The notes beneath the pieces were generated by a model. The model searched no databases. It saw nothing but the letters and a program-made list of their open reading frames with translations, and was not told the DNA's origin. DNA of 64,000 nucleotides, from assembly GCF_022458985.1 (NCBI RefSeq), contig NC_061771.1, positions 33,014,690 to 33,078,689 of the forward strand. The letters are read 5' to 3'. Positions 10,812-22,300 of the stretch are shown here, piece after piece. Origin of the DNA: Mugil cephalus (lineage: Eukaryota; Chordata; Actinopteri; Mugiliformes; Mugilidae). The number at the start of each line of letters is the position of its first letter. The first letter of the stretch is position 1. The translations under genes and the position numbers were made by a program.

Positions 10812-13800
10812 GCCACTACTACATCCACTTGAGTTGTAGACAAACTTGTTGTGTCTCTTACAATGTGCTCATCAAAGCAGTGAGACGAACAGAATTTAAA
10901 CTGTGAGCCTCTGTTCGCGGTAAAGTACCTGTCTGTTCTCCATTCACTCCATGCAAAGATTTTCTGAGAAGCAGAAGGGACCTTCCAAATGTGTCCAAAA
11001 TATTTACTCCAGGAAGACAAAAAACATATCAAAGTCTTCAGGAAGGTCTTACGACGGCCATGGTCTGCTTGTTTTTCTGATAGGAGCTACCGTTTAGACA
11101 CAGTGAGCCCAAATGTGAGACCAGCGCAGAGGGAGAAAATCGCCCTCTTCTCTGTGTCCTGGCCCAGCGCGCTTCTGTCGTCATTGGCAACCACCTCAAG
11201 TTGCCACGGCAACCTCTGATCCTCAGGCCACAGGCACAGCTGAGACCAGTTCATTAATCAGGGACTCCTCTGATGTCTCTGCTGTTAATACCGCTGATCC
11301 CTGTGTCCCACACATTTATGTTACACTAAACACACACCAACACACACAGACACACACACAGGTGACCTACAATACAAAATATGCTCGGATTTAAGACTTT
11401 TTAAGGCCTTAAACTGGGATGATCAAATTTTAGACTTTTCCAGGTTCCTCACCTGAACTGTACCCGCGCCATTCTCAGCAGCTTCCTGGATGCCGTCATC
11501 TCTGGGGTGTCGTGGTATTTGTCAGACAGATACACCACTTCCTTCAGTCCTGTCCACAGAGAGCACACAGACCATCATTGTTGTTGTTGTTATTGTTATT
11601 ATTATTAGTTGGCTCTAGAGCTTCATTCCTTCCTTGGGGGGTCATGCATGTCGGAGGCAAACATTCAGGACAAACTTTGTGCTTTCAGCTGAAGCCTTTA
11701 AATGAATTATTGTCCAGAGCTGATAGCTGTGTAGTGGGGGGTGCAGGCTCTGTCCTGACTGTGTGCTGGGAGCTGTTTTATACCTGCCTGGATGATGAGC
11801 TTGGCGCACTCGTTGCAGGGGAACAGAGCCACGTACATGGTGCAGCCTTTCACGTCAGCACTGTTCTTGTTCATGATGGCGTTGAGCTCAGCATGACACA
11901 CTGGAACAGAACGGACATCACATGGTTTAGTAGTTTAACGCTTATACTTCACAACAATTACACTCCATCAAAATACAAATAAATAACATTCAAATGACAT
12001 TCAGCTGCACAATAATGAACCTTTTTCTTCTCTACAGTCACAGAACAACATGGTTTGTATTGATTCAACATGTGGCAAATAGATCAGATCAATTCCTTCC
12101 ATTCCTTCCTTGTGGTGATATTCCTCATCCACCAGAGGATAAATAAATACTAAATAATCACTAATACAAACATCCCTCCATCTCTACAAACTCCACTCTA
12201 CTAATCGCATTAACCCCCACATCTGATTTCAAAACCTGTACCAGGGATAAAAGTGTCCTCTTCAAAAACTCCCTAAAAATTAAGTATTTTAATAAATATA
12301 TATACACACATATATTACATAAATCATTTAATCCACTTCAGTCCTAATCATAATTATCAAATGTTTGATTAATTTCAGACTTTTAACCCTTCATATGCCA
12401 GTGTTTGTGACGACATCAAAACATTTCAACGAAAAAACAAAAAACTGAAATTGAAATATTTTCAATAATCTAAATACAAAGTGGATTTTTCTTCAGGGAG
12501 GGAGGTTATTATAACATGTCAGTGATTATCTATTTAGTTTTTGTAGTAGTACCCGATTTACAAAGATTGTTACGTTCTAACTTTGCATTAAGATTACTGA
12601 ATATGTGGTCGTGATGTCATCACAAATACTGGCATATAAAGGGTTAAAAATCAGAAATTAATCAAGCTTTTGATAATTATGATTAGGACTGAAGTGGATT
12701 AAAGGAAGAATATATATATATACACTGTATATATGTGTGTAAAATACCAAAACATACATTAATGTAACAATTTCTGTAAACCAGGCACTACAAAATAAAT
12801 AAATAAATAAATAAGGCTGTTGAAATCAGACCAACGTTCACCATCTTTAGGCGACTCAGTGTTCCTCTGGGAAACTTCTGGACCTGGTATCAATTGGTGT
12901 GGATGTTACTAAGACATGCAGCACCCACCACCAACTTGAAAACTCATCTAATGACACCAGGAGGTATTAGCACAGCAGCCCAAACATGTTGATCCCAAGA
13001 AAACTACACTTGGTAACACAGTACTCAGGCTATATGTATGCACGGGCATTATATTGTCACATCTGTTCAGTGTGACTACTGTGAACTGTATTTTGACGTT
13101 TAAGTGGCTGAAACGTGATCCGCTTTCTGTACAGGTGCAATAAACTGGAAACAGTTTGAACTAAAATTGCAAAATATCCAGAATGTCATAACAGTCACAT
13201 CACAGTAAATTAGTCCCTATCCTTAGTCAATCTACTGCATTAATTCCTCTCAAACAGTGGAAAATGTTGTGACCATGTGATTAGAAAAAAATACTGTGAT
13301 ACTAGGAATGTGCGCTAACTATTTGTGCAACTTAAAGGGCATTTGATGTAAAACTACGATAAAAACACAAGCAAAGAGTGAGAGCACTCGTTCCTCTCAA
13401 CCATGTTATAAACTGGAGACAGATGAAGCCTCATTACTGATCCTCTAGCACCACCTGGAGGTTAACTCGACACATGAAGAGTGAAGTTGTGTTCCTACCA
13501 TACGGGTATTTGGTGTCCAGCCGGTTGACAGCAGAGCGAGACCAAGGCAGCTGGTCGTCATTGCAGCCGTTGGGCATCCCGTTATAACCGATGCCCACGA
13601 TCTTATTCTCTGGGCTCACGATGCACGCCCCCACCTGCACACAGCACGCACAGCTTTGCTCAGCTTGTCATTTGTCTTTATAATGAAATAAACCATTGTT
13701 GTGCTCCATTTTATGATGCATGTTGTTTTGAGTTGGGCCGTGTTAGGTTTAAAGGAGTTAATGAAGCCTTCAGCCTGTGTATAACCTTGGGAAGAATCAA

Positions 13801-14367
13801 GACGAATGTTACTTACGTTATCTCACCTTATCAATCGTTGTCTTTCGCTTCGCTACAGCTTGCTCACAGACTAGGAGACATCACACCCTAATATCTCACA
13901 TGCTGGAGACCAGATGAAGCTAATCAGCTACACATAGAAACTCACTGACACATGAGAGGCAGTACTCCTTCCCATTGTCTTACGGTCGGGGTCTAGGTAG
14001 AAAAAGGTCACTGTACGTCCCTGAAGTGGGGCTTTTGGTTCTTTTTACCCTTAAGGTGAACTGACCGAAGGCTCAGCGCTGAAATCAACATCTATTCTCT
14101 GTGAACCAAATAAATATCCAAAACGTGAGAAATTGTCGTGTGATTTGTGGGTAGGTGAACTACCCTTTCCACACGGTATAAAGATCCTGGGCTGAAGGAG
14201 AGGAAAATATCCTCCTTCGACAGTCGTAACTCTAAATGAAAATATCTGTGAGTGAACTGATACCCACCTGTGAGCTCGGGTCTTTGCTCCTTTGTGCCGA
14301 TAGAAAAGCTACAGCCATGAAGTACTCTGGCCATTCCAGGTAATTCTGTCTTTTCCTGGTTGTGTTG
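10324..14367 (-). CDS. dctd: Deoxycytidylate (dCMP) deaminase, first exon not found
   Basis: Converts dCMP to dUMP, feeding thymidylate synthesis; a cytosolic, zinc-dependent, allosteric enzyme. Five exons join in frame: 14268-14367, 13499-13634, 11784-11900, 11453-11549 and 10324-10558. The protein follows vertebrate DCTD closely: [35 protein letters not shown], then the zinc site with CHAELNAI (His ligand and catalytic Glu) and PCNEC (two Cys ligands), [14 protein letters not shown], and [12 protein letters not shown] near the end. The residues upstream of exon 14268-14367 (one base completes a codon) should come from a start exon further upstream, perhaps near 15.0-15.2 kb; I could not fix it. 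After NSINHPG the frame runs on about 55 residues where human and zebrafish proteins stop within about 10; this is either a real extension or a missed splice. Expression is expected in proliferating cells. Confidence 0.93.
10781..10819. repeat. (ACT)n microsatellite
   Basis: About 12 near-perfect ACT triplets just upstream of dctd's 3' end. Confidence 0.9.
11453..11549 (-). CDS. dctd: dctd exon, [12 protein letters not shown] segment
   Basis: Encodes [20 protein letters not shown] and [11 protein letters not shown], matching the vertebrate family. It joins exons on both sides in phase. Confidence 0.93.
11784..11900 (-). CDS. dctd: dctd zinc-site exon
   Basis: Carries both halves of the deaminase zinc site: [19 protein letters not shown] with the His ligand and catalytic Glu, and [16 protein letters not shown] with the two Cys ligands. 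Acceptor TTCCAG, donor GTATAA. Confidence 0.95.
12329..12701. repeat. Palindromic element interrupted by a MITE
   Basis: Arms of about 50 bp (12329-12382 and 12648-12701) are near-perfect inverted copies, beginning TAATCCACTTCAGTCCTAAT on the left and ending with its reverse complement on the right. The loop is occupied by a second element. It lies in the dctd intron between the exons at 11900 and 13499. Confidence 0.75.
12383..12647. mobile_element. piggyBac-like MITE
   Basis: Bounded by TTAA at both ends (12383-12386 and 12644-12647) with inverted termini starting CCCTTCATATGCCAG on the left and CTGGCATATAAAGGG on the right. TTAA target duplication with CCCTT-type ends is the piggyBac hallmark. 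It is 265 bp with no coding capacity. Confidence 0.65.
13499..13634 (-). CDS. dctd: dctd exon with nucleotide-binding loop
   Basis: Encodes [35 protein letters not shown] and DTKYPY, ending one base into the Val codon that precedes the zinc-binding CHAE. Confidence 0.93.
14268..14367 (-). CDS. dctd: dctd exon with the conserved N-terminal helix
   Basis: Encodes [20 protein letters not shown] and then [18 protein letters not shown] acceptor and CAG/GTGGGT donor, ending in phase 0. The single in-frame Met is inside the conserved block, so the true start lies in an upstream exon. Confidence 0.9.
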
Positions 14368-16319
14368 CTACAGAGAAACACAAACATACACGACAGCAGT
14401 GATTCCCTGATATGACATGTACAAACAAACTGGAACAAAAAACTGACATCATGTTTACATCCTGCATGGGCAGTTTTGGATTGTTAATACATTTATGGTT
14501 TTATATTTTAATTTACATTTATATATATATTTTTCCTTTTTGTATTCTATTTGTTTTTGTTGTTGAACGTCTTGTTCTGTTGTTGTCCATGTTATGCTGC
14601 TCACTTTTACAAATAAAGTTTAGTCGAGCCTTTTAAATATATAATCTTGCGTTCATCAGGGAGGGGGCTGTAGTTTAATTACATGAACCCCCCTGATTCT
14701 AATGACCAATTAAGTGCATCTTCTGTAGTTTTCCTTGTTTGTTTTACAATAAATTACTTATTATTTTAGCCCTACTTGCACAATATAAAGTTTAACAACA
14801 AAACAACATATTCTCTTTATTATCTGAGCACATTTCTACTCAATGCAGACGTTAAATATAAAGAAATAACCGAGAGAAAGGTAAAAACTAAATAAAAACA
14901 TGTTGGAAACAGCATGCGTCCAGACATAACACAGACTCGATTTAACTTCCCCCACGTCTACGTCCTTTATCCCGGTTCTAGATGTGAATTTACCCGTTCA
15001 GTGAAGCCGGGGGCTGAATCTTCTCCATGCTTTTCCAGATATTTGAGGCTTTTCTCTCAGTTCAAGTCTCCTTCGCTCAGATGGAAGGAACCAGGCGCTG
15101 GACCCGCGTGACGTCACCGCGAAGGAGGAAGCAATCTCCCGCGCTTTAGGCTTGAGCGTGGCGTGCGTCGATGACGTCGTTACGTCATAAGACTCCGCCG
15201 TGCAGGAATTCATTTAACACAAACTGAATCATTTATTTATTTATTTATTTTACTAATCTGTCTCGGATCCATGAAGCTCAGAAATAATTAAATCAGGAAA
15301 AATTAAACTATTTTATTTAAATAAACAAACAGCCTGTGCTGGATGTTTCAGACTTTTTCTGTTGTAACTGTAAAAAATAAATAAATAAATAATTTTATAG
15401 ATATATTTCTTTCTTTATTTACTTAATGCTGAACAAAAACTATGTACTTAAATGTATTTAAATTCCTTGTTTTATTAAAGATTCAATATTTATGAGAGCA
15501 ACTTGAAACAAAGTGAATTGACATTTGCTTTTTTTTTAAATTACATCCATAATAATTGTGTTGTCAGACTGAATAAGAAACTTCCTTCATATAAAATAAA
15601 ATAAAAATAGCAAAAATTTACAGAATTAGCATATGAACGTACGGAAGAGTAAGGAAGAGGATTAGGGCCTTAAAAAAATCTAGTTAGAGAAAATGACTTT
15701 GTTTTGTTTTTTTTGTTCTGACTACTCCACCTTCTGTCCATCTCTAATACATTATTTAAAGAATTAACATAGAAAATAATGCATAATCTGCATTTAAAAT
15801 CACATTTCTGAGCCATATTGATCTAATATTGATTCAACAGTACAACACCAAAATCATCACACGGAATAATTTATTAAAAAACTAACTAACACAGTCTGAA
15901 GTCTAAGATTTAAACATTTCCAAAAACTACAATAACAATAATAATAGAGAAAGTGATCATATTAATTATAATAAATACAATATTTTTATAATACATGTCA
16001 AGTTCAGGAGTCTGAGGCCTTTACCTCAGTCACTGACAACCTCCACGTATCCGAGCTCAAACATTAAAGTTTCTATCCCAAAAATATCTGACACAGGTAA
16101 ATTTAGATTTTATTGCACTTTGCAGCCAGTAAATGAATAAAACTATTCATTTGCTTTATGGGAGATTATTAAACAAACACCTGCAGCTTTAACAATGAAA
16201 AATAAACACAGTGTGAATAATCTAGTGTACCTTCATGTTCTACACGAACTTTAATGAGAAACAATCAAAGAGAGGAAGAAAACCAGAGAATGAAACTCAG
16301 AGCTTCAGTTTGTCCTGGT
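14368..16319. other. Spacer between dctd and cep44
   Basis: AT-rich intergenic DNA. The part at 15000-15190 is CpG-rich and holds the presumed dctd promoter; 15200-16300 is AT-rich with TTTA/AAATAA tracts and no exon I can support. Confidence 0.5.
15109..15195 (-). promoter_or_regulatory. CRE-rich core promoter candidate for dctd
   Basis: A perfect TGACGTCA palindrome at 15109-15116, then ATGACGTCGT near 15171 and TTACGTCATAA near 15180, within a CpG-rich stretch upstream of the dctd exons. These match ATF/CREB binding sites. Start site and activity are inferred from position only. Confidence 0.45.
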
Positions 16320-16380
16320 TTATTTGCAGGTTGTTGTGGATGAGTCCGTGTTCTTCAGCAGACTGGACGTACTCTTCAAC
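16320..16380 (-). CDS. cep44: cep44 last exon with stop
   Basis: Completes MLKSTSSLLKNTDSSTTTCK and the TAA stop at 16320-16322; the human end is MFEETAELLKCPNHYL. Only in this phase does the LKSTSSLLKN helix appear. Confidence 0.75.
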
Positions 16381-19300
16381 CTGCGCAGTTCAGACAGAAC
16401 AAATCATCACCAGTCCATGAAGTAAAACCACTTCATCCCCCCGGAGAGGATGAGAGGCTGAATCACATCTTCATCACTGATGCCGGTGGAGGGAGGACTT
16501 ACATGTCAGTGATCTTCTGTAGTCGGTCCTTCAGGTCCTCCTGGACGTCCCCCTGGACAGAGGACAGAGGACAGGAGGACGACGCGTTAGGAAAGAAGCT
16601 TCCAAAGAGACTATAAGCTTTGTCACATGCTTTCATTTAAATCACTGATTATAATCCTCCACACAGGGAGAATAACTGTATTATCTGACAGGAAAACGTG
16701 TCTCAGTAGATAAACTGAGAAACTGTTCACGGGAAATTAGAAAATACTCACGACATGATAAATAAAAGTGCAGTTAAATTATGGTATTCAAATTTTAAGT
16801 GATAGCATTTGTGATCAATTTGACGTTTGTGCAAAACACAATGGATTAAAACAGTTTAAAATACTCAAGAGATTATTCTACACACCATTAAAACTATTCA
16901 CAACGGGCTCACGAGAAAACAGTAACTGTCCAAAATGTGGAAATACACAGGAAGTTTGGTTTGGAATAAGAAAACAGGCTATGGAGCATATTAACATGAA
17001 TAAAATGAACATCTGGTTCTGTTCTCCTCTAGAGAAGCAGTGGATCACTGAGGCAGCGGATGTGACGGATTTAGAAAAAGTGGCTTTTAGGTTGGAAACT
17101 AATGAGGAGGAGAAAATGATTTAAGGTTCTTCTTCTTCTTGATATTCGTTTAGATGTAACATATGAATCTTGTCTTCTGAGATTTAATAAGACGTGATGC
17201 TGAGACCAGCAAAAAGAAAGAAACTTCCAAAAATATACAGTGAAGCCATGATGTGGTCTGAAAGAACTGACTTTACATTAGGGATCATCAGGAATAAAAA
17301 GCAGCTCTGAATAATCCTGCACACAAGTTCATTCTGAGAAGCTGCAGCTCACACAGTAAAAAACAACACCTAGAAATAAATGTGTGTTTTCATGGCTGAT
17401 ATTTTGACATATATATATCGATTTACTGAATTTCACTTTTACCTTCATTTGGATTAGATGATTTCTGTGTATTTCTGGGTGCGTTATGTTAATAGCAGTA
17501 GTGAAATAATTATCAGATCCTAATTATCAGGTGAAGTTGTGCCACCAGGAGCCCTGAGGGTGGAGCTCTGCTCCTCTCACCTTCAGAGAATCCGACACGG
17601 AGCTGGAGTAAGAGGAGTAAGAGGAGGGGGCAGGAGTCTGACATGGCGCCGGGACATTTATCTGACACAGAGACGTAGAAGAGGACGAAGGTTAATGCAG
17701 CAACAACAAATAAAAGTTATTCGAGAGCTTCACGTTCTTTGAAGATCGTCCTGTACTTGACGACAGGAGATAAGACGTGTTACCGGTTTCTTCACATTCC
17801 AGCCTCCTCTTGTCTTTGTGGTGACAGGAGAGAAAAATTGACAGAGGACAGAGGACACATTACTGCGGAGGAATCCCTGGCATGTCCTCCTCTACAGGAC
17901 AGACATGGAGGGGGGGGGGGTACCTGATCACCTCCTGCTGTTGTGGGCGTTTTTTGAGTTGTTCCTGAAGTGTTTTTATTTGTGTGTCAGGCTGCGTCCT
18001 GCTGAGGACCAGCACCAGGTCTGGGTCTGGTTTTATCTTCTGAAACGGTGCCGGGGCTTAAAGAATGAAAACATGCAATTTGTTTTGTTTATATTTTAGA
18101 CATTTTGTGACGTGCAAGTTGAACAGAATATTAATTTAAATAATATAAATACAACTAAGACTAAGAAATAAATGAACCAATATAATAATGAACCAGTGTG
18201 GTGGGTCTGTCAGGCAGCAGAGACGCTATATGTCTGGTCTTTAATAAAATGCTAATGCTAATGCTAATGCTATGTGTGGTCAGATGCTGAATCTAATTCC
18301 AGGTGTTTCCTCCTTGTTGCATCTTTAGAGGTGAAGTCCAGACAAACTTTAGACAAACGTTTGGTCACAGACATGTTGAAGGTTCACAAATTGACGCAAC
18401 GTCACAGTAATAGAGCTAAGGAGGCTAAGCTAATTAAAAACTCACTGGCACTAAAGGAAGCCCTGTGTGTTCCAGGTGGGGACTAAATGTCTAAGTCACA
18501 TCCACATGAGTGAATCCCAGGTCCAAACGTTTCCCAGCAGAAACACTGAATCGTCACGAGACGGTTTAAATGTTGTTCACTCCTCCAAGTCGGTGGTCAT
18601 AATGTTGTGGCTGATCACTGTTCATGGTCTCATCATGTCTGCGTTGTCTCACCTGCGGATGGTTCAGCTCTGCTTTAGTTTCCAGTAACAAGACTCTGCT
18701 CATCAGGTTTTCCCAGCTCTCTCTGGAGACGGTGACGACTTCAGCCTGTGGATAAATACCATAAAGATGGTATGATAAATACATGAAGACATGAATGAAT
18801 AAATGGGAGAGGACACCGAGGACGTAGAGAGTGTGTGACCGGCCTTGTTTGTGACTCTCTGACTCTCCACGTCCTCCAGTCGTTTCTCCACCACCTCCAT
18901 TCTGTCGAGTCCAGACAGAAGATATTCTAGTTGAGCTTCTACCGCTGAGAGTCGTTCATCCAGCTCTGACTGAAACTGAAACAGGGAAAAACAACCATGA
19001 AGCCATGAGTGTGTCTGTGTGTGTGGGGGGTGGATTATTCACCAATAACCCACAATACCCTCTGTGTAAGAAGCGGAAAAAGAAATCTGCCAGGTGGTTT
19101 GTTTTCCTCGTCCTCGTCTCCTGGCAGATCTGGAGACTCGTTGGACTCTTCTTCTTCTTCTTCTTCTTCTTCTGCACGGGCCGAGTTCAGGGGGAAAGTG
19201 GAAGGATTCTCTATGTGATTCACAACAAACGGCCTCTTGGAAACCTACAACACATGAGAAGGAAAGAATGAATGAAAAGGAGCGTCTGCTCTGTGCTGCT

Positions 19301-22300
19301 GAGCTTCATCATGTCTTTAACATATCTATAACATATAACAAAACATCTCCTTAACATTTTTATGTCTAAAGATAAGAAAACATAGCACATATTTTAATGG
19401 CTTTCAAGTCACAAAACCAGACTTTATTCATGTGCACTGACGGCTTTAAACTATATCACTAGACTTACAGTATCTGCTTCAGTCTGAGTTGGTTGAGCTT
19501 CTCCTTTTGGATCCTTAGTCGGAGGAAGTCGGACTCTGGGCTAAAACACACAAACAGAGAACACACAATTCTGTCCAGACCTGTGTGTGTCGATTGTTGG
19601 CTCATGTGCAGCTTCAGTCTCCTCCATAGACCGTATATAAATATGGACTAAACACGTCTCCATAGACCGTATATAAACATGGACTAAACACGTCTCCTCC
19701 ATAGACTGTATATAAATATGGACTAAACACGTCTCCTCCATAGACTGTATATAAATATGGACTAAACACGTCTCCTCCATAGACCGTATATAAATATGGA
19801 CTAAACACGTCTCCTCCATAGACCGTATATAAATATGGACTAAACACGTCTCCATAGACCGTATATAAATATGGACTAAACACGTCTCCTCCATAGACCG
19901 TATATAAATATGTACTAAACACGTCTCCTCCATAGACCGTATATAAATATGGACTAAACACGTCTCCTCCATAGACCGTATATAAATATGGACTAAACAC
20001 GTCTCCTCCATAGACTGTATATAAATATGGACTAAACACGTCTCCATAGACTGTATATAAATATGGACTAAACACGTCTCCTCCATAGACCGTATATAAA
20101 TATGGACTAAACACGTCTCCTCCATAGACCGTATATAAATATGGACTAAACACGTCTCCTCCATAGACTGTATATAAATATGGACTAAACACGTCTCCTC
20201 CATAGACCGTATATAAATATGGACTAAACACGTCCCTCCATAGACCGTATATAAATATGGACTAAAACACGTCTCCTCCCATAGACCGTATATAAATATG
20301 GACTAAACACGTCTCCTCCATAGACTGTTATAAATATGGACTAAACACGTCTCCATAGACTGTATATAAATATGGACTAAACACGTCTCCTCCATAGACC
20401 GTATATAAATATGGACTAAACACGTCTCCTCCATAGACCGTATATAAATATGGACTAAACACGTCTCCATAGACCGTATATAAATATGGACTAAACACGT
20501 CTCCTCCATAGACTGTATATAAATATGGACTAAACACGTCTCCTCTATAGACCGTATATAAATATGGACTAAACACGTCTCTACATAGACTGTATATAAA
20601 TATGGACTAAACACGTCTCTTGCTTTTAACCGTTTTCTGAATTTCTCTCACTGTTGCTACAGTTTATATAACAAACACCAAAACAAATCCCTTAAATGTG
20701 TCACGTACTTGGCAAAAATTGAGATTCAGAGAACTTTATTTATCCCAAGAGGCTAATTCATTTGCAGCTTCTCTGCATGCATCCCATACACAGTCAATCA
20801 AATAAACACACAAGCCAAGGAGACAATAAGAACATATACATGCTACCAGTCAAAAGTCTGGACACTTTCTCATTGAAGTGAATGAGAAAGTGTCCAATCC
20901 CCATCTACAGACGTCCTGTAACTAAATAAAAATAAAAATAAAGGGAAAGGTTCTGCACCTTCCTGAGCTGGTTGTGCTCCCGCAGGACGAGGTTAATGAT
21001 GTCGCAGGTGACGGAGATTTTCCTCTGAGAGAAACCCCACTGGAGGAACTGCTGCTTGGTCAGAACGGGCTTATAGTTAAAGATGTCTCGAAGCACCTGG
21101 ACACACAAAACACAGACGCTCACAGCTACCGACCGGACGGGATGAAGGAGCGGTGCAGTGGTCCAGAAACAGAACATGTGTTACCTTGTAAACAGCGTCA
21201 GTGAAACGGAGGTCGGTTTTGCCAGTCAGCTCCAGCCCGGCTGACATTAGCTGCTCAGCAAAAGGCGGCGAGAAGGAGGTGAGAGTGAAGCTCACTATTG
21301 GTAGAAAAGCTGAGGGATCTCCTTTAGAAAGTCTGAGGAAAAAAAACACAAACAAATAATATAGTATTTCACAGTTTAACATAACATCTCAGTGCTTCTC
21401 AGGACCATTAATGTACTTCCACTATTGTGACTGTTGTTCTGTTTTATCAAATAAATGAAATTAAATCTAATCTCCTAGTATCCAGACCATCACTGTTCTC
21501 TAGCAGTACACACAGACGTACTGCCACTATGAAGTAGAGCCCAGTATTACATTTGAAACTGAAACTACAGAAGCCAAATATTTAAAGTCTTGACTGGAAT
21601 ACAGCTAAAAACCAAGGCCACACTCTATTTTAGTAAAATACAGAAATATCTTCCTTAACAACACAATCTCAGGCTATAAATAGGTTATTTCATTGTATTT
21701 CATTAGTTCATTGTCCTTGTTACTCAGGAACAATAGTGACACCTGGTGGTCGATGAGCAACATTACAACAACAACAGGACAAAGTCAGAGTAGGAGCCTT
21801 AAAAACTATTATTAAAACCAAACATGAAATAAAATGACACAGGTTGCAACTAAATAAACTATTAATTCTCATTCTTTTCTTTGTACATAGCAAAAATGAT
21901 TAGTAGATTGTTAGATTGCTTTCATTGCACTAAACCGGATCGCATACAAATGTTGTTGCACTAATATACACTAACAATCAGAATTTATTATTTTATTTAT
22001 TTATTCCTTAGATGTATAAAAACAGGTAAGTGAAAATGACACTATAATTTAATAGCACATTCTTCCTAGTGAGAAACTCAAACCCTAAAACAATTAAACT
22101 GCTACACTGTGTGTTAAACTGACCACATCACACACATGTGTAGTAAATTACTAATTATCCCAAACGCTCATGTAACATTTCTGCAGTTACAGTTTGACCA
22201 ATCAAACAAGTGATTCATAACGTCTCTGATGAGATTCTGACTCGGTCAAAATAATCCAATATATGAATAAAGTCTAAATGTGAGTTATTAAACTAGATTA

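Noticed and set aside
17985-18060. Possible extra cep44 exon (frame KIKPDPDLVL)
   Set aside because: No fitting donor, and the ten-exon model is in frame without it.
19541-20231. Open frames of over 200 codons in array A, minus strand
   Set aside because: They are produced by the 39-bp (13-codon) period of the minisatellite; no start context, splice sites or family match.
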